A stretch of DNA of 64,000 bases from JACQAP01 sp035275265 (GTDB lineage: Bacteria; Pseudomonadota; Gammaproteobacteria; Burkholderiales; JACQAP01), in the NCBI GenBank assembly GCA_035275265.1, contig DATENC010000008.1:124001-188000 (forward strand). Direction: 5' to 3'. Both the position numbers and the translations under genes were made by a program. Shown in pieces: positions 18,766 through 27,216 of this stretch (positions are counted from its first letter, which is position 1; every line of letters starts with the position of its first letter). The notes under the pieces were generated by a model. That model did no database searches, was not told the origin of the DNA, and worked only from the letters and a program-made list of their open reading frames with translations.

Positions 18766-19752
18766 TCAAGGCGCGAGTTTGGCGACGGTTTCTGCAATCC
18801 GATTCCCGCGCTCGGCGCCGGACAGCAACACCATCAGCAACAGTCTCGCCTTGGGTCCTTTCAGATCGCCCGCAAAAATAGCGCCCGCATCGGCAAGGTC
18901 GCGGCCCCCGCCACCCCCGCCGTACACCGGTTGCACGCGGCCCGCGGAACAACGGGACGTGATCACAACCGGAATGTTCTTCCGCGTCGCCAGGCGCACC
19001 AGTTCCGTCAGTCGCGATGGACCGTTGCCTCGTCCGAAGCCCTCGATGACCAAGCCCGCTACGCTGCGCTCGATTGCGGCCTCCATCCCGCGTAGGTCCA
19101 TTCCGAGGGTCAGCCGGAACAGTTCCACGCGTTCTTCGAGTCGATCGACTTGGAACGATTGGCGCAAAACGGGCCGACGATGGATGATGACTTTGGCGCC
19201 ATCGACCTCACCCAAAGCACCGTGTTCGTATGATTGGAACGTCTCCACCGCACTGGCGTGGACCTTGGTCACATCTCGCGCGGCGTGGATTGTCGCGTTG
19301 AAGCAGATCATCGCACCAAGCCCGCGCGCCGACGGCGACGCCGCGACCCGCAAAGCGTTGAGCAGATTGAGTGGGCCGTCGGACTGCGGATCGTCATGGG
19401 CGCGCTGCGCGCCGGTGAAAACCGCCGGCTTGTCGGAATCGAGAAGCAGATCGGCGAGATAGCACGTCTCCTCCATCGTGTCCGTACCGTGCGTGACCAC
19501 GACGCCCGCGACCTCCGGCCTGACGAGTACCTCCTTGATGCGCGTCGCTAGATCAAACGCAAACTGCAGGTCCATTTGGTAGCTTGGGATGGTCGCTATG
19601 TCGTGGACTTCGATCTCTGCAAAGTCCGCCACCTGTGGCAACATCCTGACAAGTTCATCGGCGCGCTGGGAAGCGATGGTCCTGCCCAGCTTCGCGTCGT
19701 AGCGCGAAGCGATAGTTCCGCCGGTGGCCAACAATACGACCTTCGATTTCAT
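18766..19752 (-). CDS. asparaginase-family amidohydrolase
   Basis: A 328-residue protein of the L-asparaginase (AnsA/AnsB) fold. First catalytic threonine T13 is in LLATGGTIAS; second motif THGTDTMEETC holds T90 and D91. The canonical reaction deamidates asparagine or glutamine. No signal peptide is present, so it is cytoplasmic. ATG 19752 has AGGAG at good spacing and lies 11 bases inside the upstream amidase gene's trailer; an in-frame ATG 30 bases earlier lacks a site. Its position between dihydropyrimidinase and a carbamoyl amidase is unusual and suggests a substrate from the same pathway, which is inference. Confidence 0.9.
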   Translation of the reverse strand: MKSKVVLLATGGTIASRYDAKLGRTIASQRADELVRMLPQVADFAEIEVHDIATIPSYQMDLQFAFDLATRIKEVLVRPEVAGVVVTHGTDTMEETCYLADLLLDSDKPAVFTGAQRAHDDPQSDGPLNLLNALRVAASPSARGLGAMICFNATIHAARDVTKVHASAVETFQSYEHGALGEVDGAKVIIHRRPVLRQSFQVDRLEERVELFRLTLGMDLRGMEAAIERSVAGLVIEGFGRGNGPSRLTELVRLATRKNIPVVITSRCSAGRVQPVYGGGGGGRDLADAGAIFAGDLKGPKARLLLMVLLSGAERGNRIAETVAKLAP

Positions 19753-19762
19753 GCCGCCGCTC

Positions 19763-21004
19763 CTATTTTTTGTTGGCGACACGCGCTTTTTCGAGCATGA
19801 CGTTCAGCAGCACGTTGCAGCCCGCAGCCAGATCCTCCTCCTTGGCGTTCTCGACCTCGTTGTGACTGATGCCGCCTTCGCACGGCACGAAAATCATACT
19901 GGTGGGTGCAACCCGCGCCATGTAGATGGCGTCGTGGCCGGCTCCGCTGACGATGTCCATATGGCTCAGGCCCAGCGTCTGTGCGGCATTGCGCACCGCT
20001 GAAACACATCCGGTATCGAAATTGCAGGCCGGGTAATTGGCGACGCGCTCGACACTCGCTGTGACATTACCCGCCTGCGCAAGCCGCTCGCACATCGCGC
20101 GCATCTCGCTTTCCATCCGGTCGAGTGCCGCGTCTTGCGCGTGCCGCAGGTCTACCGAGAAACGCACTTCACCGGGAGTGACGTTGCGCGAATTGGGCTT
20201 GACCTGCATGAATCCCACAGTGGCTCGACCATCGGGCTGATAGCGGTAGGCGAGTGCATTGATCTCGGCGACCATCTTCGAAGCTGCGACCAGAGCATCC
20301 TTCCTCAGGCGCATCGGCGTGGGTCCGGCGTGTGCATCCTGCCCGGCGACGATGACGTCGTACCAGCGCAGGCCGAGCGCACCAACCACGACGCCGATCA
20401 CGTTGCGCGTATCCTCGAGGATGGGCCCCTGTTCGATGTGTGCCTCGAAGTATGCCCCGACCGACCGGCCACCGATTTTTTCCACTCCGGCGTACCCGAT
20501 CTGCTCCAACGCCTGACCGACCGTAACGCCCTCCAGATCGGCGCGCTGCAAGGTCGATTCAAGCGGGAAGGCGCCCACGAATACACCCGAACCCATCATC
20601 ACCGGGGCAAAACGCGACCCTTCCTCATTGGTCCACACCGCCAATTCGACGGGCGCCTCGGTCTGGACCTGGTGATCATTGAGGGTGCGAATCACCTCGA
20701 GCCCTGCCATCACGCCGTAATTGCCGTCGAACTTTCCGCCCGAGGGTTGCGTATCGATGTGGCTCCCGGTGATGATTGGCGGCAGATCGTTCCTGCCCGT
20801 ACGCCGCGCGAAGATGTTGCCGATGCCGTCAATCGCGATGCTGCAGCCCGCCTCCTTGCACCAGCGAATGACCAGATCGCGCGCCTGCCCATCGAGCTCG
20901 GAAAGCGCCAGCCGGCGCACACCGCCTTTCGCCGTGGCGCCGATCTTGGCGAGATCCATCAGGGACCGCCACAGCCGTTGCGAGTTAATCGATATCTCAG
21001 CCAT
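19763..21004 (-). CDS. metal-dependent N-carbamoyl amino acid hydrolase / beta-ureidopropionase-type amidase (M20 fold)
   Basis: A 413-residue hydantoinase/carbamoylase family amidase. Expected to remove the carbamoyl group from an N-carbamoyl amino acid, releasing CO2 and ammonia. Metal-binding residues: H82 and D93 in TGSHIDTQPSGGKFDGNYGV, and E127/E128 in TNEEGSRF. This fold is unrelated to the nitrilase-type ureidopropionase nearby (23724-24590), so the cluster has two candidates for the same step. ATG 21004 follows AAGGGG. The next gene starts 10 bases after the stop. Confidence 0.9.
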   Translation of the reverse strand: MAEISINSQRLWRSLMDLAKIGATAKGGVRRLALSELDGQARDLVIRWCKEAGCSIAIDGIGNIFARRTGRNDLPPIITGSHIDTQPSGGKFDGNYGVMAGLEVIRTLNDHQVQTEAPVELAVWTNEEGSRFAPVMMGSGVFVGAFPLESTLQRADLEGVTVGQALEQIGYAGVEKIGGRSVGAYFEAHIEQGPILEDTRNVIGVVVGALGLRWYDVIVAGQDAHAGPTPMRLRKDALVAASKMVAEINALAYRYQPDGRATVGFMQVKPNSRNVTPGEVRFSVDLRHAQDAALDRMESEMRAMCERLAQAGNVTASVERVANYPACNFDTGCVSAVRNAAQTLGLSHMDIVSGAGHDAIYMARVAPTSMIFVPCEGGISHNEVENAKEEDLAAGCNVLLNVMLEKARVANKK

Positions 21005-21015
21005 ACGTGACCCCT

Positions 21016-22341
21016 TCAACGGCCTCTCACCGCTTTGCCTTCGTCGGCAGGCACGGTGGGATTGTTGGGATGGGTAGTCCAGCTTCCGTAACGCTGGACT
21101 GCTCGACCCGTCCGCGGATCGATAGCCCCGACTGCGAGCTCCTTCAGGGTGATGCAATTCTCCACCGGACACACGTTCACGCACAGGTTGCAGCCCACGC
21201 ACTCTTCGTCGATGACCTCGAAATGGCGCTGTCCGTCCTTCTCGTTCCGGATGGACTGATGCGACGTGTCCTCACACGCTATGTAGCAGCGACCGCACTT
21301 GATGCACAGATCCTGGTCGATGTGCGCCTTCACCGTGTAGTTCAGATTCAGATGTTCCCAGTCCACGAAGTTAGGCACTGCCTTGCCGACGAAGTCGGAA
21401 AGCGTCCGGTGTCCTTTTTCATCCATCCAGTTGCCCAAGCCGTCGATCATGTCCTCGACCACCTTGAAGCCGTAGACCATTGCCGCGGTGCAGACTTGGA
21501 CGTTTTGCGCGCCGAGCGCCATGAACTCGGCGGCATCGCGCCAGGTAGAGATGCCGCCGATGCCGGAGATCGACATCCCGGACGACTCGCGATCGCGCGC
21601 GATCTCTCCGACCATGCGCAGTGCGATGGGCTTGATCGCCGGCCCGCAATAGCCGCCGTGCGCGCCGCGGCCGTCAACGCTTGGGCTCGGCGACATCAAG
21701 TCAAGGTCCACGCCCATGATGGAGCTGATCGTATTGACCAGCGATACTGCATCCGCACCGCCGCCACGCGCGGCGCGGGCCGGTTGAAGGATGTTGGTGA
21801 CATTGGGCGTGAGCTTGACGATCACCGGCAGTCTCGTGTGCTCCTTGCACCAACGCGTAACCATCTCGACGTACTCCGGAACCTGGCCCACCGCCGAACC
21901 CATGCCGCGCTCGGACATGCCATGGGGACATCCGAAGTTCAGCTCGATGCCGTCGGCGCCGGTGTCTTCTACCATGGGCAGAATGCGCTTCCATGCCGGC
22001 TCTTCGCATGGCACCATCAGGGACACCGCGAGCGCCCGATCGGGCCACTCGCGTTTGACTTCGCGGATCTCGCGCAGGTTGTCCGCCAGTATCCGATCGG
22101 TAATCAGCTCGATATTGTTGAATCCGATCAGATTGCGTGCCGTGCCCAGCAGCGCGCCGTAACGTGGACCACTGACGTTGACGATCGGGGGATCTTCGCC
22201 GAGCGTCTTCCACACCACGCCGCCCCATCCGGCCTCGAACGCCCGGTTGACGTTGTAGGCTTTATCCGTCGGCGGCGCGGACGCTAGCCAGAACGGATTG
22301 GGTGAACGGATACCCACGAAGTTGCAGCGCAGGTCAGCCAT
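21016..22341 (-). CDS. preA: NAD-dependent dihydropyrimidine dehydrogenase, subunit PreA
   Basis: Catalytic FMN subunit that reduces uracil or thymine to the 5,6-dihydro form in the reductive pathway. Residues 1-330 form the dihydroorotate-dehydrogenase-like barrel (GWGGVVWKTLG, GIELNFGCPHGMSERGMG, KLTPNVT, GIGGISTWRDA). Residues 346-391 hold two 4Fe-4S motifs: CIKCGRCYIAC and CVGCNLCVNVCP. The position of the mammalian active-site cysteine (GLACGQ) reads GSAVGQ here (V151). 441 residues is normal. ATG 22341 overlaps the end of preT by 8 bases, indicating coupled synthesis of the two subunits. Confidence 0.95.
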   Translation of the reverse strand: MADLRCNFVGIRSPNPFWLASAPPTDKAYNVNRAFEAGWGGVVWKTLGEDPPIVNVSGPRYGALLGTARNLIGFNNIELITDRILADNLREIREVKREWPDRALAVSLMVPCEEPAWKRILPMVEDTGADGIELNFGCPHGMSERGMGSAVGQVPEYVEMVTRWCKEHTRLPVIVKLTPNVTNILQPARAARGGGADAVSLVNTISSIMGVDLDLMSPSPSVDGRGAHGGYCGPAIKPIALRMVGEIARDRESSGMSISGIGGISTWRDAAEFMALGAQNVQVCTAAMVYGFKVVEDMIDGLGNWMDEKGHRTLSDFVGKAVPNFVDWEHLNLNYTVKAHIDQDLCIKCGRCYIACEDTSHQSIRNEKDGQRHFEVIDEECVGCNLCVNVCPVENCITLKELAVGAIDPRTGRAVQRYGSWTTHPNNPTVPADEGKAVRGR

Positions 22342-23713
22342 GTAGCGCCTCCGTTTTCGAATCCGCGCGCAGATGCCGGTCGATCGACAAGGCGGCCCGC
22401 TTGCCGTCCTCGACCGCCACCACGGTGAGGTCCTGTCCGCCTGCGACACAATCACCGCCGGCCCAGACACCGGAAATGGACGTCCTGCGTTCTGCATCGA
22501 CGGCAATCCTGCCGGCCTTCATTTCGAGCACATCGATATTGCCGTCCAGGCCGTCCTTGATCAGCACTTGCCCGATCGCTTTGAAGACCATGTCCGCGGC
22601 GACAATGAATTTGTCGCCATCGCCGGTGAGACGCCCCTGCTGGTCGAGCCGCGTATGCTCGAACTCCACCGCGGTAAGCATGCCCTCGCGGGCAAGCAGC
22701 CGCAGCGGACGCGCCCAATGTTTGATGCGCACGCCGCTGGTCTGTGCCCAAGCTTGTTCTTTGTCGCTGGCGCCCATATTTTCCGGGCCGCGACGGTAAA
22801 CAATGGTGACGTCTTCCGCCCCCAGCCGCTTGACCTGGCTCGCGATGTCGATCGCGGTCATCCCGCCGCCGATTACTACCACGCCGCGGCCCACGGGCAT
22901 CTGGCTCAGGTCCGGCGCTTGCCGCAGTTTCTCGATGTAGGCGATGGCATCGAACACGCCGGTAGTCGGCTCACCGACACCGAGAGCATTCACTGCGCCC
23001 AAGCCGATTCCCAGGAACACCGCGTCGTAATCGTGCCGCAGTCGTGACAACACGACGTCGCGTCCCAGCCGCTGTCCAAGCCGGGTCTCGATGCCGCCAA
23101 TCTCCAGTAGATATTCGACTTCGCGCTGAGCGATGAGGCCGGTGACCTTGTAGGCGGCGACGCCGTACTCGTTCAACCCTCCCAGCTTGTCGCGCGCCTC
23201 GAATACCGTGACCGAGTGGCCGAGCATGGAAAGACGGTGCGCGCACGAAAGCCCCGCCGGCCCGCCACCCACCACTGCAACCCGCTTGCCACTATCGGGC
23301 CCGCGCTCGAACAACTGAATGTGACGGTCGAACAGCCAATCGGTTGCGTGGCGCTGCAATCTGCCGATCGCCACCGGCTTGTGCTCCTGATCGTTGCGCA
23401 CGCAGGCGCCTTCGCACAACACTTCGGTCGGGCAGACGCGGGCACACACCGCACCCATGACGTTCTGCTTGAGAATGTCGTGCGCCGCGCCCTTGACGTT
23501 GCCGGTCGCGATCTTGCGGATGAAACTGGGGATGTCGATCTGCGTCGGACACGCCTGGATACAGGGGGCGTCATGGCAGAAGTAGCAGCGATCGCTTTCT
23601 ATCAGCGCCTGATTGGGCGCCAAGGAAGGGTGTGCGTCCGCAAAATTCCTTGCGTACGCTTCCGGAGCGAGACGGCCGCCGCGGATGTCGCTCTTGGAAT
23701 CGCGATCGCTCAC
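22334..23713 (-). CDS. preT: NAD-dependent dihydropyrimidine dehydrogenase, subunit PreT
   Basis: Electron-transfer subunit that carries electrons between NAD(H) and PreA. N-terminal cysteines 43, 46, 51, 55 (RCYFCHDAPCIQAC) and 90, 94, 100, 104 (VCARVCPTEVLCEGAC) bind 4Fe-4S clusters. An FAD dinucleotide fold follows at GGGPAGLSCA (about 149-158), and a second nucleotide fold at VVVIGGGMTAIDIA. WAGGDCVAGGQ near the end is the conserved FAD contact. 459 residues. ATG 23713 lies 10 bases after the beta-ureidopropionase stop codon on the same strand. Confidence 0.95.
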   Translation of the reverse strand: MSDRDSKSDIRGGRLAPEAYARNFADAHPSLAPNQALIESDRCYFCHDAPCIQACPTQIDIPSFIRKIATGNVKGAAHDILKQNVMGAVCARVCPTEVLCEGACVRNDQEHKPVAIGRLQRHATDWLFDRHIQLFERGPDSGKRVAVVGGGPAGLSCAHRLSMLGHSVTVFEARDKLGGLNEYGVAAYKVTGLIAQREVEYLLEIGGIETRLGQRLGRDVVLSRLRHDYDAVFLGIGLGAVNALGVGEPTTGVFDAIAYIEKLRQAPDLSQMPVGRGVVVIGGGMTAIDIASQVKRLGAEDVTIVYRRGPENMGASDKEQAWAQTSGVRIKHWARPLRLLAREGMLTAVEFEHTRLDQQGRLTGDGDKFIVAADMVFKAIGQVLIKDGLDGNIDVLEMKAGRIAVDAERRTSISGVWAGGDCVAGGQDLTVVAVEDGKRAALSIDRHLRADSKTEALHG

Positions 23714-23723
23714 TCTGTCCGCC

Positions 23724-24590
23724 TCAACGCGATTCTGCCAGCGACCCGTAGCTTTCCGGGCGCCGGTCGCGGAAAAACTGCCACAAGTCGCGGACCTCCC
23801 GCACCATGTCCATATCGAGATCCGCGACCAGCAGTTCGTCCCGGTCTCCGCTGGCCTGGGCTACGATCTTGCCGCGCGGGTTCACGAAGTAGCTCGATCC
23901 GTAGAACGTGCCGATGTTCCATGGGGCTTCGTTGCCCACGCGGTTGATGGCGCCGACGTAGTAGCCGTTGGCCACCGCTGCAGCCGGCTGCTCAATCTCC
24001 CAGATGTACTGGCTCAGACCAGCCACCGTCGCCGAAGGGTTCACCACATACTCGGCGCCGTTCAGCGCCAGCGCCCGCCAACCTTCCGGGAAATGGCGGT
24101 CATAACAGATGTAGACGCCGAGTTTGCAGTGGGCGGTCTGGAACATCGGGTACCCGAGGTTGCCAGGTTTGAAAAAAAATTTCTCCCAGAATCCGGCCAC
24201 CTGGGGCAGATGGGACTTCCGGTACTTGCCGAGATAATTGCCGTCAGCGTCGATCACCGCCGCCGCGTTGTAGTAGACCCCGGTCATCTCTTCCTCGTAG
24301 AGGGGCACGACCAGCACCATCGCGTACTTCTTCGCATACTCGCGCATCAGCTGCGTGGTATAGCCATCAGGAATGCGTTCGGCCGCCCGGTACCACTTCG
24401 TGTCCTGGCTGGGACAGAAATACGGTTGGTTGAAAACCTCCTGAAAGCACAGCACCTGCACGCCCTGCCGGCCGGCCGACTCGATAAGCGGAATGTGCGC
24501 TTCGATCATCCGGTCGCGAATCTGTTGAGGCGACATGCCGGTATCTCCCTTGAGTCCCATCTGGATCAAGCCTGTCTTCAGCACGGTCAT
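23724..24590 (-). CDS. pydC: beta-ureidopropionase / N-carbamoyl-beta-alanine amidohydrolase (nitrilase fold)
   Basis: Hydrolyses N-carbamoyl-beta-alanine (or -beta-aminoisobutyrate) to the beta-amino acid, CO2 and ammonia, the last step of reductive pyrimidine breakdown. The nitrilase triad is visible: E51 (CFQEVFNQPY), K125 (KYRKSHLPQ) and C162 (YICYDRHFPEGWR). The C-terminal blocks INRVGNE and GTFYGSSYFVNPRG are like eukaryotic UPB1. 288 residues, cytoplasmic. ATG 24590 is used; the in-frame extension upstream has poor composition. The gene symbol is by role, following bacterial usage. Confidence 0.88.
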   Translation of the reverse strand: MTVLKTGLIQMGLKGDTGMSPQQIRDRMIEAHIPLIESAGRQGVQVLCFQEVFNQPYFCPSQDTKWYRAAERIPDGYTTQLMREYAKKYAMVLVVPLYEEEMTGVYYNAAAVIDADGNYLGKYRKSHLPQVAGFWEKFFFKPGNLGYPMFQTAHCKLGVYICYDRHFPEGWRALALNGAEYVVNPSATVAGLSQYIWEIEQPAAAVANGYYVGAINRVGNEAPWNIGTFYGSSYFVNPRGKIVAQASGDRDELLVADLDMDMVREVRDLWQFFRDRRPESYGSLAESR

Positions 24591-24642
24591 GGTCTGTATC
24601 CTTCGTCGCTGGTTTTGAGCAGCAATTGATTTCGCACCTCGA

Positions 24643-25695
24643 TTACGCCACCGACAGTTCAGTTGCCTGCAATCTGCAGAAAGCCTCCAGAGAGCGGCGC
24701 AAGCGCCCCTGGTCGATACCGCGTGTGATAAAGACGATCCGCGAACGGTGGTCCTCTGTGGGCCACTGTTCCAGATGCTGGGGCGGGTGCACGATATGCT
24801 GCACGCCGTTGATGAACACCGGCGTCTCGGTGCCCTCGACACAAAGGATTCCCTTCACCCGCAAAACGTTGTCGCCATGCCGGTTGAGCAATAGGCTGAG
24901 CCAGACTCCAAAGGCGGTCCAGTCCATCGGTCGATCAAGGATCAGGGTAAAGCTCGACACGGAATCGGTGTGGCGGGGCAGCCCACGCGTTGCAACCAGT
25001 TTGCTCTCCGTGAACTGCTGCTGCGGAAGGCCTCCCTCCATGCGGTACCCTACCTGCTCTAGCAGCGTGCCCGAAGGCATCACATCCAGCAGAAAATCCG
25101 CGTCCAGTGGATCCTGCGCGGCGTCCCAGAGCCTGGCGGACGGGTTCAGACGCGCCAGCTCGGCGCGTAGAACCACCGTCTGCCCCGGCTCGGCCAGGTC
25201 GGATTTAGTGAGGACCAGCCGATCCGCGGCCGCCACCTGCTTGATGCCCTCGCGGTTCCTGGACAGGTGCAACTCAGCGTTTACCACGTCCACGGTTGTT
25301 ATCACGTTGCCGAGTTGAAAGTGATGGCGAATCACCGGCTCTGTCAACAACGTGTAGAGGATTGGCCCCGGATCCGCCAGGCCCGTGGTCTCGATCAAGA
25401 CCCGATCGAACGCCGGGATTTCCTTGCGTTCGCGCCGGCCCAGGAGTCCGCGCAGTGCGGACGTCAGGTCATCGCGAATGCTGCAGCAGATGCACCCGCT
25501 TTGCAGCAGAACGACGGACTCGTCCACGTGCTGCACCAGCAGATGGTCCAGTCCGATCTCCCCGAACTCGTTGATGAGCACGGCACTGCGCGCCATGCGC
25601 GGCGAACGCAGCAGCCGTTGCAGCAGTGTCGTCTTGCCGCTGCCCAGGAACCCCGTGAGGACGTTGACCGGAGTGAGAGAGCTGCCTGAGGTCAC
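24643..25695 (-). CDS. CobW/COG0523 family GTPase, putative metal chaperone
   Basis: 350 residues of the G3E GTPase class that inserts metal into client enzymes. Walker A is GFLGSGKTT (G15-T23); the diagnostic CxCC metal motif is C68-I-C70-C71; TKSD serves as the base-recognition motif; the C-terminal CobW domain ends RLRRSLEAFCRLQ. GTG 25695 is chosen for its AGGGAGA ribosome site (25703-25709) and because it clears the upstream 103-residue gene by 17 bases. Sitting among zinc amidohydrolases, it may supply zinc to the dihydropyrimidinase or the M20-type amidase. That role is inferred. Confidence 0.88.
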   Translation of the reverse strand: MTSGSSLTPVNVLTGFLGSGKTTLLQRLLRSPRMARSAVLINEFGEIGLDHLLVQHVDESVVLLQSGCICCSIRDDLTSALRGLLGRRERKEIPAFDRVLIETTGLADPGPILYTLLTEPVIRHHFQLGNVITTVDVVNAELHLSRNREGIKQVAAADRLVLTKSDLAEPGQTVVLRAELARLNPSARLWDAAQDPLDADFLLDVMPSGTLLEQVGYRMEGGLPQQQFTESKLVATRGLPRHTDSVSSFTLILDRPMDWTAFGVWLSLLLNRHGDNVLRVKGILCVEGTETPVFINGVQHIVHPPQHLEQWPTEDHRSRIVFITRGIDQGRLRRSLEAFCRLQATELSVA

Positions 25696-25712
25696 CGTGC
25701 GGTCTCCCTGGA

Positions 25713-26024
25713 TCAGTCGTGTTCGAGAACGTCGATCAGGCGTTCGTCGAGCGGATCGATCGATTGCTTGCGCAAGCGTTCGGACGCCGGCCAAACCGCG
25801 GCAACGCTGGGCACGATGACAGTCTGGCCGGTCTGGCTGCCAAGCAGGTAAGCGCTCCCGTGCCAGTCGGTCAGCTTCAGTCCGTACTGCTTCAGAATGC
25901 GATTGGCCTGCGCGACACGGTGCAGACGATCGTGGCGGCGGGTGCGACCGCCGCTGCCGGCCGCGCCTACGGCCGCGTCAGTCCAATGCGCCTCGGTGAG
26001 GAAGATGCCGCACAGTGCACACAT
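25713..26024 (-). CDS. unknown 103-aa protein with N-terminal CxxC
   Basis: Begins MCALCGIFLTEAHW (C2, C5, H13), followed by a basic, histidine-bearing middle (RRHDRLHRVAQANRIL) and a globular end (WHGSAYLLGSQTGQTVIVPS). No family recognised. It is locked into the operon: 2 bases after the transporter ATPase stop and 17 bases before the CobW-family gene. Proximity to a metallochaperone and the CxxC plus histidines make metal binding plausible, as inference. The start at 26024 is preferred to an upstream in-frame start lying inside the ATPase gene. Confidence 0.7.
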   Translation of the reverse strand: MCALCGIFLTEAHWTDAAVGAAGSGGRTRRHDRLHRVAQANRILKQYGLKLTDWHGSAYLLGSQTGQTVIVPSVAAVWPASERLRKQSIDPLDERLIDVLEHD

Positions 26025-26026
26025 CG

Positions 26027-27214
26027 TTAGCTTGCCGCGGCCACAGTCTGCGTTTCCGTCGGATTGGCCGTCGCCGTCCCGGAAGTCTTCCCGGATCCGG
26101 CAGCCAGGAAGTGAAGTTGCTCCGGGTCCCAATGGGCGAGCACCGGATCACCGATCGTCAAAGGATCTGAGAAAAAAACTCCGTCCGGGACGTTTGCCAC
26201 GAATCCCTCGCTGCAGGCATCCTCGATCGAGATCTTTAGCCATGTACCCTGGTACTCGACCGCGGTGACACGACCACTCACGCCGTTCACGCCGGCATCG
26301 ACTTTCTCCGAGGGCGCGCGGCTCAGGCGCACCCGGTCGCGGCGCACCGCCACCTCGAACCGCGCACCCACCGCCGGGGGCGAGGGCGGCGCCGTGACGG
26401 TAATGCTCTTTTTTCCGCTGGCGATAGTCACGGTGCCGGCTCGGCGCTCAGTCACCGTGCCGCCAAGCACATTCTGGCCGCCCATGAAGTGCGCCACATA
26501 GGCGGTGCGCGGTCGATCGTATACTTCCCGGGCCGAGGCCGCCTGTTCGATCTGCCCCTGGTCCATTACCACCACCATGTCGGCCAATGCGATCGCCTCC
26601 ATCTGCGTATGCGTCACGTGGATGAAGGTGATGCCGAATTCCGCCTGGATGTGCCTGAGTTCGCCGCGCATCTGCAAGCGCAGGAATTCGTCGAGCGCCG
26701 ACAGAGGCTCGTCCAGCAGCAGCACGCGCGGGTTGGTAATGAGCGAACGCGCCAACGCGATGCGCTGTTGCTGCCCTCCCGAAAGCTGCGCCGGCAGCCG
26801 GTCCGCGAAGGACTTCATGCGCACGCGATCCAGCATTTCGAGAGCGCGCGCGCGCCGCTCGGCTTTGACCACCCCGCGCACCTTGAGGTTGAACGCGACA
26901 TTGTCCATACATGTCAGGTGGGGAAACAGCGCATAACTCTGGAACATCATCGCCGTACCGCGATCAATCGGCGGCTTCCCGACCACATCCTCCCCGTCGA
27001 TCAGCACCGCGCCCTCGGTCGGCGATTCATGGCCCGCGATCATCCGCAGAATCGTCGTTTTTCCGCAGCCCGACGGTCCCAGCAGGCAACAGTAGCATCC
27101 GCCGGGAATCTTCAGATCGATGTTCTTGACCGCGGTCGTTTCGCCGAAGCGCTTGGTGACGCCTGCCAGATCGATGCTGCCTCGCTCGGCCGTGCGCCGA
27201 TCTCCCGGGTTCAT
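26027..27214 (-). CDS. ABC transporter ATPase, spermidine/putrescine (PotA) type
   Basis: 395 residues energising a type I importer. Walker A GPSGCGKTT (about 46-54), Q-loop FQSYALFPHL, signature LSGGQQQR, Walker B VLLLDEPLSALD and H-switch HVTHTQMEA, followed by a TOBE-like C-terminal domain (from about 275). Its strand mates are two permeases and a PotD-type binding protein, so the system is complete. The substrate is not necessarily a polyamine: the genes are embedded in pyrimidine/hydantoin catabolism. ATG 27214 lies 2 bases after the upstream permease stop. Confidence 0.93.
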   Translation of the reverse strand: MNPGDRRTAERGSIDLAGVTKRFGETTAVKNIDLKIPGGCYCCLLGPSGCGKTTILRMIAGHESPTEGAVLIDGEDVVGKPPIDRGTAMMFQSYALFPHLTCMDNVAFNLKVRGVVKAERRARALEMLDRVRMKSFADRLPAQLSGGQQQRIALARSLITNPRVLLLDEPLSALDEFLRLQMRGELRHIQAEFGITFIHVTHTQMEAIALADMVVVMDQGQIEQAASAREVYDRPRTAYVAHFMGGQNVLGGTVTERRAGTVTIASGKKSITVTAPPSPPAVGARFEVAVRRDRVRLSRAPSEKVDAGVNGVSGRVTAVEYQGTWLKISIEDACSEGFVANVPDGVFFSDPLTIGDPVLAHWDPEQLHFLAAGSGKTSGTATANPTETQTVAAAS

Positions 27215-27216
27215 TC

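Noticed and set aside
18755..19462. 235-codon plus-strand frame
   Set aside because: Antisense shadow of the asparaginase gene with Ser/Arg-rich, repetitive composition.
21007..22287. 426-codon open frame on the plus strand
   Set aside because: Antisense shadow of preA. Composition is His/Arg/Asp-rich and no motif is recognisable, whereas preA has ferredoxin and barrel motifs.
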